Assembly (NCBI GenBank): GCA_024695145.1
Contig: JAILIS010000047.1
Span: forward strand, 80,759 to 144,758
DNA: 64,000 nucleotides
Direction of reading: 5' to 3'
DNA from: Lachnospiraceae bacterium
Lineage (GTDB): Bacteria; Bacillota; Clostridia; Lachnospirales; Lachnospiraceae
The notes below the pieces were generated by a model. It was not told the DNA's origin, searched no databases, and saw only the letters and a program-made list of their open reading frames with translations. Shown here piece by piece: positions 1 to 8,452 of the stretch. Position numbers and translations under genes: made by a program. Numbering within the stretch: the first letter of the stretch is position 1; each line of letters starts with the position of its first letter.

Positions 1-1128
1 GGGCAGGTGGCTCTGTCGGTATCGATAACGGTGATCATCACGGACCTTGTGACATATTTAGAACTTTCGATAATGAAGACCAATGAGGCCAATAACCCGA
101 CGTTCCGGCTCGAGAACATAGGGATACTGTTTCTTGTCTTCATCATACAGATATTGCTGGTGTGCCTGCTGTCATATGCGGGAGAAGCCTTCTATTTCTG
201 GATCAATCCGAAGGAAAAATGCCTTATCATCACATCGGATGAGACCGATGCCCGCCGTGTGGCCATGGCACTTTCGTCTTTTGAGAAAAAGTACGAGGTT
301 GAAGATATAACATCATACACCGATCCCGGCCTTGAGAGCAAAATGGTGGCTGCCGATACGGTTGTCCTTTATGAACTTCCGGTGGATGAGCGCACGAAGA
401 TAGTTGATTTTTGCTACAAAAATCTTAAGAACATATATTTCAATCCGCATATAGCCGATATTCTCGAACAGAATTCGCGTTCGGTCATAGTCGATGACAT
501 CTCTCTCTTTTCAACAAGATACCACATGATCACTTTTGAGGAACGCCTTGTCAAAAGATTCATGGATACGTTCATATCTCTCGTCGCACTCATAATTACC
601 AGCCCGATAATACTGATCTCCGCCATCTGCATCAAGAAACAGGACGGCGGAAGCGTATTTTTCAGGCAGAAGCGCGCTACTGTCCACGGAAAGGTATTTG
701 AGATAATCAAGTTCCGGACGATGCATGAAAATGTCGAAAATTTCTCTTCTACGGAAGGCGACGAGCGGATAACAAAGGTCGGAAGGATCCTTCGCAAGTA
801 CAGGATCGATGAGCTGCCTCAGTTTGTGAACATTTTAAAGGGAGATATGAGTCTGGTGGGGCCAAGACCCGAGATGCTCGAGAATGTGGAGGATTATGAG
901 AAGGATCTTCCGGAGTTTCGTTACAGGCTCCGTATGAAGGCCGGTCTTACGGGTTATGCCCAGATCTACGGCAAATACAACACATCTTCAAGGGACAAGC
1001 TGATGCTCGACCTTATGTATATAGAAAACTACTCACTGCTTCGGGATGCCCAGCTGCTGTTTCAGACTGTGCTCGTACTGTTCAAGGCCGAAGACAGCAC
1101 CGAGGCTTTCAGGACGGAAAAGAAATGA
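1..1128 (+). CDS. Polyprenyl glycosylphosphotransferase / bacterial sugar transferase (5' truncated by window edge)
   Basis: Frame open from base 1; C-terminal motif block KRFMDTFISLVALIITSPI...FFRQKRATVHGKVFEIIKFRTM...RKYRIDELPQFVNILKGDMSLVGPRPE...GLTGYAQIYGKYNT typical of the WcaJ/WbaP catalytic domain. Confidence 0.93.
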   Translation, partial: GQVALSVSITVIITDLVTYLELSIMKTNEANNPTFRLENIGILFLVFIIQILLVCLLSYAGEAFYFWINPKEKCLIITSDETDARRVAMALSSFEKKYEVEDITSYTDPGLESKMVAADTVVLYELPVDERTKIVDFCYKNLKNIYFNPHIADILEQNSRSVIVDDISLFSTRYHMITFEERLVKRFMDTFISLVALIITSPIILISAICIKKQDGGSVFFRQKRATVHGKVFEIIKFRTMHENVENFSSTEGDERITKVGRILRKYRIDELPQFVNILKGDMSLVGPRPEMLENVEDYEKDLPEFRYRLRMKAGLTGYAQIYGKYNTSSRDKLMLDLMYIENYSLLRDAQLLFQTVLVLFKAEDSTEAFRTEKK

Positions 1129-1874
1129 GCGAAGACCGCGTAAAAATCTCCATAGTTACGGTTTCGTTCGATTCCGCCGCAACAATAGCCGATACGATAA
1201 GATCCGTGCTCGGTCAGACGTACCCGCCGTTTGAATACATAATCATGGACGGGGGATCAAAGGATTCTACGCTCGATGTGATCGAAGGGTTCAGGGATGA
1301 ATTCGAACAAAAAGGCATCGCGCTTATCGTTACAAGCGAAAAAGATGAAGGTATGTATGATGCGATGAATAAAGGCATCGCAGCATCATCCGGAGACATA
1401 GTCGGTATTATCAACAGCGACGACTGGTATGAAAAAGACGCTCTTGAAACGGTCGCGGACACATACTTAAAAACGGGGTTTGACCTGTTTTATGCCGATC
1501 TTCGAATGGTTTTTCCGGACGGCAGAAGTTTTGTGAAGCATTCACGTAACCGCTCATATGCCACGAGCCGCGACTGGAATCACCCGACTACCTTCATCAC
1601 GCGAAGCATATACGAAAACAACAGATACAGAAACGATACGCTGCATGATGATTATGATCTTATCCTGCGGCTGAAGAAACAGAATGTGAAGACGGTTGTC
1701 GTAAATAAAGTACTGGCGGATTTCAGGATGAACGGAGTCAGTCACAACAGATCGTTATCCAAGGCTTTGTCCCGGATAAAGATAAAATATAAAATATACA
1801 GGCAGAACGGATACGGCCGGTACTATATTTTCGAATGCATGATCGTTGAGCTCGGAAAACTGGTCATAGGATAG
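1125..1874 (+). CDS. Glycosyltransferase family 2
   Basis: ISIVTVSFDSAATIADTIRSVLGQTYPPFEYIIMDGGSKDSTLDVI...DEGMYDAMNKGI; ATGA overlap with upstream gene. Confidence 0.92.
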   Translation: MSEDRVKISIVTVSFDSAATIADTIRSVLGQTYPPFEYIIMDGGSKDSTLDVIEGFRDEFEQKGIALIVTSEKDEGMYDAMNKGIAASSGDIVGIINSDDWYEKDALETVADTYLKTGFDLFYADLRMVFPDGRSFVKHSRNRSYATSRDWNHPTTFITRSIYENNRYRNDTLHDDYDLILRLKKQNVKTVVVNKVLADFRMNGVSHNRSLSKALSRIKIKYKIYRQNGYGRYYIFECMIVELGKLVIG

Positions 1875-3062
1875 ATGAAAACAGTCACTTTTTTCTCAAA
1901 TTATTTCAATCATCACCAGCGCGCTCTCTGTGATGCTTTCCATGCCCTGCTTGGGGATGGTTTTACTTTTGTTGAGACAATGCCGATGGAATCTTTCCGC
2001 TCGGGAATGGGGTGGGACTCTACACCTCCCGGCTATGTGCTCAGGACTTATGAGAGCAGCGAAAACGAAGAGAGGGCAAAAGAACTTGCCCTGTCATCGG
2101 ATCTTGTGATAATGGGTACTGCGCCCGAATATTACATAGAACCGAGGCTTGATGCCGACAGGATCATCTTCAGGTATTCGGAACGCCCGTTAAAGGAAGG
2201 CTTTATCAAGTTCTTCATTCCGCGTCTTACCCGGAAATATATCCATCTGCATGTCAGAAACAAAAACAAACGGATATACATACTGGCTGCAAGCGCATTT
2301 ACATCATATGATTTTAAGAAGATGTTCGGAAGCTATCCGGATAAGTGCTATAAGTTCGCATATTTTCCGAAGCTCATGACATATGATTACGATAAGCTTT
2401 ACGATAAAAAGAAAGAAATCGCCGAAAAAGCCGGCGCCGTGACCGTATTGTGGGAGGGCAGGATGATAAGGCTCAAGCGCGCGGATCTTCTGATAAAAGC
2501 GGTTGCGCAGCTCAGAAAAAAAGGATATGAGCTGCGGCTTAAGCTCATAGGCGACGGAGACAGGAAGGATGCGCTCATAAAGCTTACCCGGAAGCTCAGG
2601 ATCGATGACATAGTGACTTTTGAAGGATTTCTTTCGCCCGATGAGGCAAGGCTGCGTATGGAGAATGCCCAGATATATGTTATGACGAGCAACTTCCTTG
2701 AAGGGTGGGGTTCTGTGATATATGAAGCCCTTAACGCAGGATGTGCCGTTGTGGCAAGCCATGCCTGCGGCGCCACCCCGTGGCTCGTCAGTGACAAAAG
2801 GACAGGGCTTGTATTTGAATCGGGAAGTGTAAGAAGCCTTGCCGCAAAGCTTGAAATGCTCCTTAAAGACGAAGGCATGCGGTATGACCTCGGTCAGCGC
2901 GCGTACGAACAGATGAGAGATATCTGGAATCCGCATGTTGCAGCAGAACGCGTCATAAAACTGTGCGATGCGCTTGAAGCGGGAGGTGATACCCTGTACA
3001 CCGACGGGCCGTGCTCGAAAGCGCAGATCATTAAAAATGACTGGTATCGGGACATATCATAG
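1875..3062 (+). CDS. Glycosyltransferase family 4 / group 1
   Basis: GRMIRLKRADLLIKAVAQL...LIGDGDRKDALIKL...VMTSNFLEGWGSVIYEALNAGCAVVAS, typical GT4 C-terminal domain. Confidence 0.9.
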   Translation: MKTVTFFSNYFNHHQRALCDAFHALLGDGFTFVETMPMESFRSGMGWDSTPPGYVLRTYESSENEERAKELALSSDLVIMGTAPEYYIEPRLDADRIIFRYSERPLKEGFIKFFIPRLTRKYIHLHVRNKNKRIYILAASAFTSYDFKKMFGSYPDKCYKFAYFPKLMTYDYDKLYDKKKEIAEKAGAVTVLWEGRMIRLKRADLLIKAVAQLRKKGYELRLKLIGDGDRKDALIKLTRKLRIDDIVTFEGFLSPDEARLRMENAQIYVMTSNFLEGWGSVIYEALNAGCAVVASHACGATPWLVSDKRTGLVFESGSVRSLAAKLEMLLKDEGMRYDLGQRAYEQMRDIWNPHVAAERVIKLCDALEAGGDTLYTDGPCSKAQIIKNDWYRDIS

Positions 3063-4226
3063 ATGGAAGCACGTAAACGGACAATACTATATCTCATGGA
3101 GTATCCCATAGATCTTCCCGGAGGAGGTCAGGAATCCACCAAGACACTGTGCGAAGGACTTGTAAAAGACTCGCGGTTTGCACCTGTTGTAGCGTGTCCG
3201 TCGCTGCTGACACATGATATTTCCGACTATCCGTTTAAGATCGTCTGCTATCCTTCCGATGAGAACAGGGAGCTTTCGAAGATCAGAAGGATAAAGAACT
3301 TTCTTTTGAGGATCGCTCATTTTAAACGGATCATAAGGGAAGTCAGCCCGGACCTGATCCATGTGTCCATGTCGGAATCGCTCATAACCTTCGGGGCGCT
3401 CAGAGTCCCGGGATCATTCAAAAACATCCCTTTTGTGTACACCGACAGGGGTCTTCGCTTCGGGTACAGAAAGCATTCGCTTATATGCATAAAAGCCACG
3501 ATGAAAAGAGCGGCGAGAATGCTGACGACGACCCGTTACAATGCCTCTTTGTGGGATGATCTGTCTGTCCCGGTCACCGTGATACCAAATACGATCAGCA
3601 GTGCGTTTAACGATTATGACCCGAAAAAGCGCAGTCTGATGCGGGGAAAATACGATGTGGACGATGACGTGACGGTCATCGGATTTGCCGGAAGGATATC
3701 GGAAGAAAAGAACTGGGAAAAGGTTCCGGATGTGGTAAGAGCCATATCGGAGGCAGGCATAAAGATAAAAGTCGCGCTCGTGCTTTCCGTATACGAGAGC
3801 ACGGATGAGAAGACGGCAGAGAACATACGAAGCGGTATTGCCGGCATTGTCGGCAAAGAGAATCTTATCTATATGCAGGATCTCGATCAGAAGGAGATAT
3901 CCGCCTATTACTATCTTGTTGATTTTTTCATAATGACAAGCAGCTTCGAGTCCTTCGGAAAGGCCGCGGTTGAGGCCATGAGCAGGAAATGCGTTGTCCT
4001 CTCGACGGCTGTCGGAGGACTTCCCGAGGTTATCGGGAAAAAAGATGATCTATACGACATGGAAGATCTCGGCCGTCTTACCGACAGGATAAGACAGCTC
4101 CTCGATGACGAAGATGCCATGGAGCGGGAGCGGCAGATGTTTTATGAAAGGTATAAGGACAATTATACCGAAGATAAAAATATTGAAGGTCATATAAAGG
4201 TTTATGAAGAAATACTCGGCAGATAA
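3063..4226 (+). CDS. Glycosyltransferase family 4 / group 1
   Basis: GFAGRISEEKNWEKVPDVVRAI...FIMTSSFESFGKAAVEAMSRKCVVLSTAVGGLPEVI. Confidence 0.92.
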   Translation: MEARKRTILYLMEYPIDLPGGGQESTKTLCEGLVKDSRFAPVVACPSLLTHDISDYPFKIVCYPSDENRELSKIRRIKNFLLRIAHFKRIIREVSPDLIHVSMSESLITFGALRVPGSFKNIPFVYTDRGLRFGYRKHSLICIKATMKRAARMLTTTRYNASLWDDLSVPVTVIPNTISSAFNDYDPKKRSLMRGKYDVDDDVTVIGFAGRISEEKNWEKVPDVVRAISEAGIKIKVALVLSVYESTDEKTAENIRSGIAGIVGKENLIYMQDLDQKEISAYYYLVDFFIMTSSFESFGKAAVEAMSRKCVVLSTAVGGLPEVIGKKDDLYDMEDLGRLTDRIRQLLDDEDAMERERQMFYERYKDNYTEDKNIEGHIKVYEEILGR

Positions 4227-5655
4227 AACTTCAAACGTTCTGTCATCTTTCCTGGAATACTTCTACGGTAATTTTGTCGTACTTATCCTGGGCTTTGTTT
4301 CGCTTCCCCTTATGACAAGGCTGCTCTCCACAGGGGAGTACGGACGCACGAATCTGTTCCTGTCCGCAGTGTCCGTCATATACATATTTGCGATACTCGG
4401 ACTTGACCAGTCGTACATCAGGTACTATTACAACGAAAACGTTGATACGAGAAAACTGTTTACGCAGTGTCTGCGGATGCCCGTCATACTTGTGTGTTTT
4501 CTCACTCTGATATATTTTGCGTTCGCGGACCGTTTTAACATGCTGCTCTTTGAAAGAAGCGGTACGGATATAACGCTACTCGTCATAGGGTATACGGTAA
4601 CATCGGTATTTGAGAGATTTCTTTTTCTCGATATAAGGATGAGACAGAGAGGAAAGCTTTATTCCAATCTGAACATAGCCACGAAAGTGCTGAACATTCT
4701 TTTTATCGTTGCGTTCGTATACATCCTCGGAGATGATTTCAGGGTGGGCCTGTATGCACAGACACTGCCTCTTATGATAATAACCCTCGGGCTGCTGATC
4801 GCATTCATCCGAAAAGGCCGCGGATATACCGGCAGAGCGCATACGGTCACGGAAAAGGAACTTCTGACCTACGGCATTCCTTTTGTTCCGATGCTTTTGA
4901 TGGAATGGCTCTTATCTTCCATGGATAAATGGTCCATCAGGTTTCTGAACGATTTTCAGGAAACGGGAGTGTATTCTTCCGCCATGCAGATCATGACGAT
5001 ACTGCTCACCCTGAAGATCACGTATGTCGCATTCTGGGCACCGATAGCGGTAAAAAAATATGAGCAGGAGGACGAGGATACCGCAAAGGATTTTTTCGCC
5101 GACATATTCCTGAAAGTACAGTTTTTATGCCTTCTTGCGGCGTTCGGTCTTACCGCTTTCCGCAGCATTATAATACTCATCCTGGGGGAAAAATACCGCA
5201 GTGCATCCGCCATAATACCGTTCCTGTCGCTGATGCCGGTGCTTTCGATCCTGTTTGAGATGACCGGCCAGGGGATAAAGTTTAAAAAGAAGCCGGTGTA
5301 TTTCAATTATGCCTCAGCCGTTGCCATATGCTGCAATCTGGTCGGAAATCTTGTGCTCGTTCCGCGCTATAAGGGCGTCGGTGCGGCTGTAGCAACAGCC
5401 TTTACCTATATAGTCTATTTTGCGATCGGGACATATTTTGCCCAGAAATGCTATCCCGTAAAATATGATCTTGCGCCCCTGATCATATCCGTCGCTGTGT
5501 ATGTTATATATGCAGGGTTCGCTACGGTTACGCAAAATGAATGGATGAACGTGCTCACAGGTGTTATACTGATCATCGGACTGATGATACTGAACAGGAA
5601 GACCGTTGCCGCCCTGTGGGGTTACTGCATGGATTTTATCAAACAGAGGAAATAA
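4204..5655 (+). CDS. Polysaccharide flippase, Wzx/MOP superfamily
   Basis: Multi-TM; N-terminus SNVLSSFLEYFYGNFVVLILGFVSLPLMTRLLSTGEYGRTNLFLSAVSVIYIFAILGLDQSYIRYYY typical of Wzx-like proteins. Confidence 0.9.
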   Translation: MKKYSADKTSNVLSSFLEYFYGNFVVLILGFVSLPLMTRLLSTGEYGRTNLFLSAVSVIYIFAILGLDQSYIRYYYNENVDTRKLFTQCLRMPVILVCFLTLIYFAFADRFNMLLFERSGTDITLLVIGYTVTSVFERFLFLDIRMRQRGKLYSNLNIATKVLNILFIVAFVYILGDDFRVGLYAQTLPLMIITLGLLIAFIRKGRGYTGRAHTVTEKELLTYGIPFVPMLLMEWLLSSMDKWSIRFLNDFQETGVYSSAMQIMTILLTLKITYVAFWAPIAVKKYEQEDEDTAKDFFADIFLKVQFLCLLAAFGLTAFRSIIILILGEKYRSASAIIPFLSLMPVLSILFEMTGQGIKFKKKPVYFNYASAVAICCNLVGNLVLVPRYKGVGAAVATAFTYIVYFAIGTYFAQKCYPVKYDLAPLIISVAVYVIYAGFATVTQNEWMNVLTGVILIIGLMILNRKTVAALWGYCMDFIKQRK

Positions 5656-5658
5656 ACG

Positions 5659-6393
5659 TTGGCGCTAACAGTCAATGCCGATGATTTCGGCTTCAGCGAA
5701 AGTGTGAATACGGCCATAGCGGAGGCTTTTGCAAAAAAGCTCATTGACAGGACAACGCTGATGGCCAATATGCCGTGTGCCCGGAAGGCCATGGAGCTTG
5801 CCCGTAAGGAAGGTTTTTCGGACAAAGTCGGGATCCACGTAAATCTTACATCCGGACATCCGCTTGTTGAAGAGCTTTCAAAAGATGCCGTGATGTGCGA
5901 TCCGGCCGGAGAATTTTCGGCTGATTTTGCAAGAAATATGAAGACACGGTTTCATCTTCCGAAAGAGACCTCATCACTTGTCGAGAAGGAGATAAGGGCC
6001 CAGTTTGATATGTATCGCGAGCTTGGTGGTACGCTCTGGCATGTGGATTCGCATCACTATGTCCATACGGACCCGTCGATCTGGAAGATACTTAAGAAAG
6101 TCATTAAGGATTATCCGGTAACTTCGGTAAGACTGACGAGAAACATGTTTACCGGCGGCAGCAGGCTGATGCATATATACAAGAGCATGCTGAACCGGTC
6201 GATAAGGCGGTTTTGTGCCGGTGATCCCGTGTATTTCGGATCCGCAGAGGATTACGCATCATATTTTGCCGATCCGGCAGCCGCATCCGCAAAGTATGAC
6301 ATCGAGGTGATGGTCCACCCCGTTTATGACGAGAGCGGAACGCTGTGCGATATTTACCATGAAAAGTATCACAAATTGACTCAACTGCATTGA
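5659..6393 (+). CDS. ChbG/HpnK (YdjC-like) family carbohydrate deacetylase; TTG start
   Basis: LTVNADDFGFSESVNTAIAEAF...VGIHVNLTSGHPL...HVDSHHYVHTDPSI, metal-binding motif pattern of the YdjC family. Confidence 0.87.
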   Translation: MALTVNADDFGFSESVNTAIAEAFAKKLIDRTTLMANMPCARKAMELARKEGFSDKVGIHVNLTSGHPLVEELSKDAVMCDPAGEFSADFARNMKTRFHLPKETSSLVEKEIRAQFDMYRELGGTLWHVDSHHYVHTDPSIWKILKKVIKDYPVTSVRLTRNMFTGGSRLMHIYKSMLNRSIRRFCAGDPVYFGSAEDYASYFADPAAASAKYDIEVMVHPVYDESGTLCDIYHEKYHKLTQLH

Positions 6394-6438
6394 CGTTAAA
6401 ATATTGTTATGTTAACATATTCGAGGAAGGGGAACATA

Positions 6439-7512
6439 ATGAAAACATATCTTGTAACCGGAGGAGCCGGCTTCATAGGTTCCAATTTTATCCATTACAT
6501 GTTTGACAGATACGGCGATGACATAAAGATCATCAATGTCGATCTTCTGACATATGCGGGTAATCTTGAGAATCTTTCCGATGTAAAGAACAATCCGAAC
6601 TATTCGTTTGTAAAGGCGGATATCTGCGATAAGGTTGAGATATCGAAGATTTTTGCCGATAATGATATTGACAGCGTGGTTCATTTTGCTGCCGAGTCAC
6701 ACGTGGACAGGAGCATTAAAGACCCCGAGGTCTTTGCGCGCACAAATGTCATAGGTACACTTAACATGCTCAACTGTGCCAAAGAGGCATGGGAGACGAA
6801 CGACGGTTTTAAGGAGGGAAAGAGGTTCCTCCACGTTTCGACCGATGAAGTGTACGGTTCATTAACGGAAGAAGGTACGTATTTTTACGAGACGACGCCC
6901 TATGATCCCCACAGCCCGTATTCGGCGAGCAAGGCATCGTCTGATTTTCTCGTTAAGGCTTATGTGGATACGTACGGTTTTCCGGCGCTGATCACGAACT
7001 GCAGTAACAATTACGGACCGTACCAGTTCCCGGAAAAGCTCATACCGCTCATAATCAACAACGTGCTCACGGGGAAGAAGCTTCCGGTGTACGGAGACGG
7101 CAAAAATGTGCGTGACTGGCTCTATGTCATGGATCATGCCAAGGCCATAGACATGGTCATCGAAAAGGGCCGGATCGGCGAGAAATACAATGTCGGCGGT
7201 CATAATGAAAAACAGAACATAGAGATCGTAAAGATCATTATAGACACGATAAAGGAAATGCTTCCCGAAGACGACGAGCGTCAGGCACATATCAATTATG
7301 ACCTGATAACATACGTGGAAGACCGGAAAGGGCATGACAGACGGTATGCCATAGCTCCCGACAAGATCAGATCCGAGATAGGATGGGAGCCCGATACGAT
7401 GTTTGCCGAAGGGATAAAGCTTACGATACGCTGGTACTTCGACCATACCGAGTGGATGGAGCACGTGACCAGCGGTGATTATCAGAAATACTACGAGGAA
7501 ATGTATAAATGA
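6439..7512 (+). CDS. rfbB: dTDP-glucose 4,6-dehydratase
   Basis: [19 protein letters not shown]...[12 protein letters not shown]...[10 protein letters not shown]...[10 protein letters not shown]; start chosen at ATG 6439 (ORF extends to 6409). Confidence 0.96.
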   Translation: MKTYLVTGGAGFIGSNFIHYMFDRYGDDIKIINVDLLTYAGNLENLSDVKNNPNYSFVKADICDKVEISKIFADNDIDSVVHFAAESHVDRSIKDPEVFARTNVIGTLNMLNCAKEAWETNDGFKEGKRFLHVSTDEVYGSLTEEGTYFYETTPYDPHSPYSASKASSDFLVKAYVDTYGFPALITNCSNNYGPYQFPEKLIPLIINNVLTGKKLPVYGDGKNVRDWLYVMDHAKAIDMVIEKGRIGEKYNVGGHNEKQNIEIVKIIIDTIKEMLPEDDERQAHINYDLITYVEDRKGHDRRYAIAPDKIRSEIGWEPDTMFAEGIKLTIRWYFDHTEWMEHVTSGDYQKYYEEMYK

Positions 7513-8378
7513 AAGGTATAATTCTTGCGGGAGGTTCCGGAACCAGACTGTATCCTCTCACAAAGGCGATGTCCAAGCAGATGATGCCGGTATACGACAA
7601 GCCGATGATCTATTATCCGCTGTCGATCCTGATGCTGGCCGGTATAAGGGAAATACTGATCATATCAACACCCCGCGATATTCCCGCATTTCAGGAGCTG
7701 TTCGGTGACGGCAGCCAGCTGGGTCTTGATATGTCTTATGCTGTTCAGGAAACTCCCAGAGGACTGGCGGACGCGTTCATTATCGGAGAGAAGTTCATAG
7801 GCAGCGACGGTGTTGCGCTGATACTCGGTGATAACATCTTCTACGGTCAGAGCTTCTCGAAAATACTGCGCGACGTGACGATGAGAGAAAAAGGCGCCAC
7901 CATTTTCGGATATTATGTAAGGGATCCGAAGGAATACGGGGTTGTGGAATTCGATGAGAACGGAAAGGCGATATCCATCGAGGAGAAGCCTGAAAAGCCC
8001 CGTTCCAACTACGCTGTCCCGGGACTGTATTTTTACGATAATGACGTTGTTGATATTGCAAAGAACGTTAAGCCCTCCGCAAGAGGTGAGATAGAGATAA
8101 CATCGGTAAACAACGTATATCTTGAGCGCGGAGATCTGTATGTGGAGACACTCGGACGCGGATTTGCGTGGCTTGATACAGGTAATCACGATATGCTTCT
8201 CGATGCGGCTGATTTTGTCAGGGCATTCCAGAAACGCCAGGGCATGTATATCTCATGCATAGAGGAGATAGCATACAGAAGAAACTTTATAGACAAAGAC
8301 CGGCTGCTTAAGCTGGCCGAGCCGCTTCTTAAAACGGATTACGGAAAGTATCTGGTGGACGTGGCGAACGGACTGTAG
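7509..8378 (+). CDS. rfbA: Glucose-1-phosphate thymidylyltransferase
   Basis: [54 protein letters not shown]. Confidence 0.97.
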   Translation: MKGIILAGGSGTRLYPLTKAMSKQMMPVYDKPMIYYPLSILMLAGIREILIISTPRDIPAFQELFGDGSQLGLDMSYAVQETPRGLADAFIIGEKFIGSDGVALILGDNIFYGQSFSKILRDVTMREKGATIFGYYVRDPKEYGVVEFDENGKAISIEEKPEKPRSNYAVPGLYFYDNDVVDIAKNVKPSARGEIEITSVNNVYLERGDLYVETLGRGFAWLDTGNHDMLLDAADFVRAFQKRQGMYISCIEEIAYRRNFIDKDRLLKLAEPLLKTDYGKYLVDVANGL

Positions 8379-8383
8379 TTATG

Positions 8384-8408
8384 ATCCCCGGAAGAGGGAG
8401 CCGGGGAT
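8384..8408 (+). other. Perfect hairpin ATCCCCGG-N9-CCGGGGAT between rfbA and the GH25 gene, no U-tract
   Basis: Inverted repeat 8384-8391 / 8401-8408 read directly; likely RNA stability or attenuation hairpin rather than a full terminator. Confidence 0.6.
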
Positions 8409-8452
8409 GGGACATCTGATGACGTGGCTTTAATACGGGTAAGGGGAAAAAT

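Noticed and set aside
6394-6438. Possible internal promoter and ATGTTAACAT palindrome before rfbB
   Set aside because: No TTGACA/TATAAT pair at good spacing; the short palindrome alone is weak evidence
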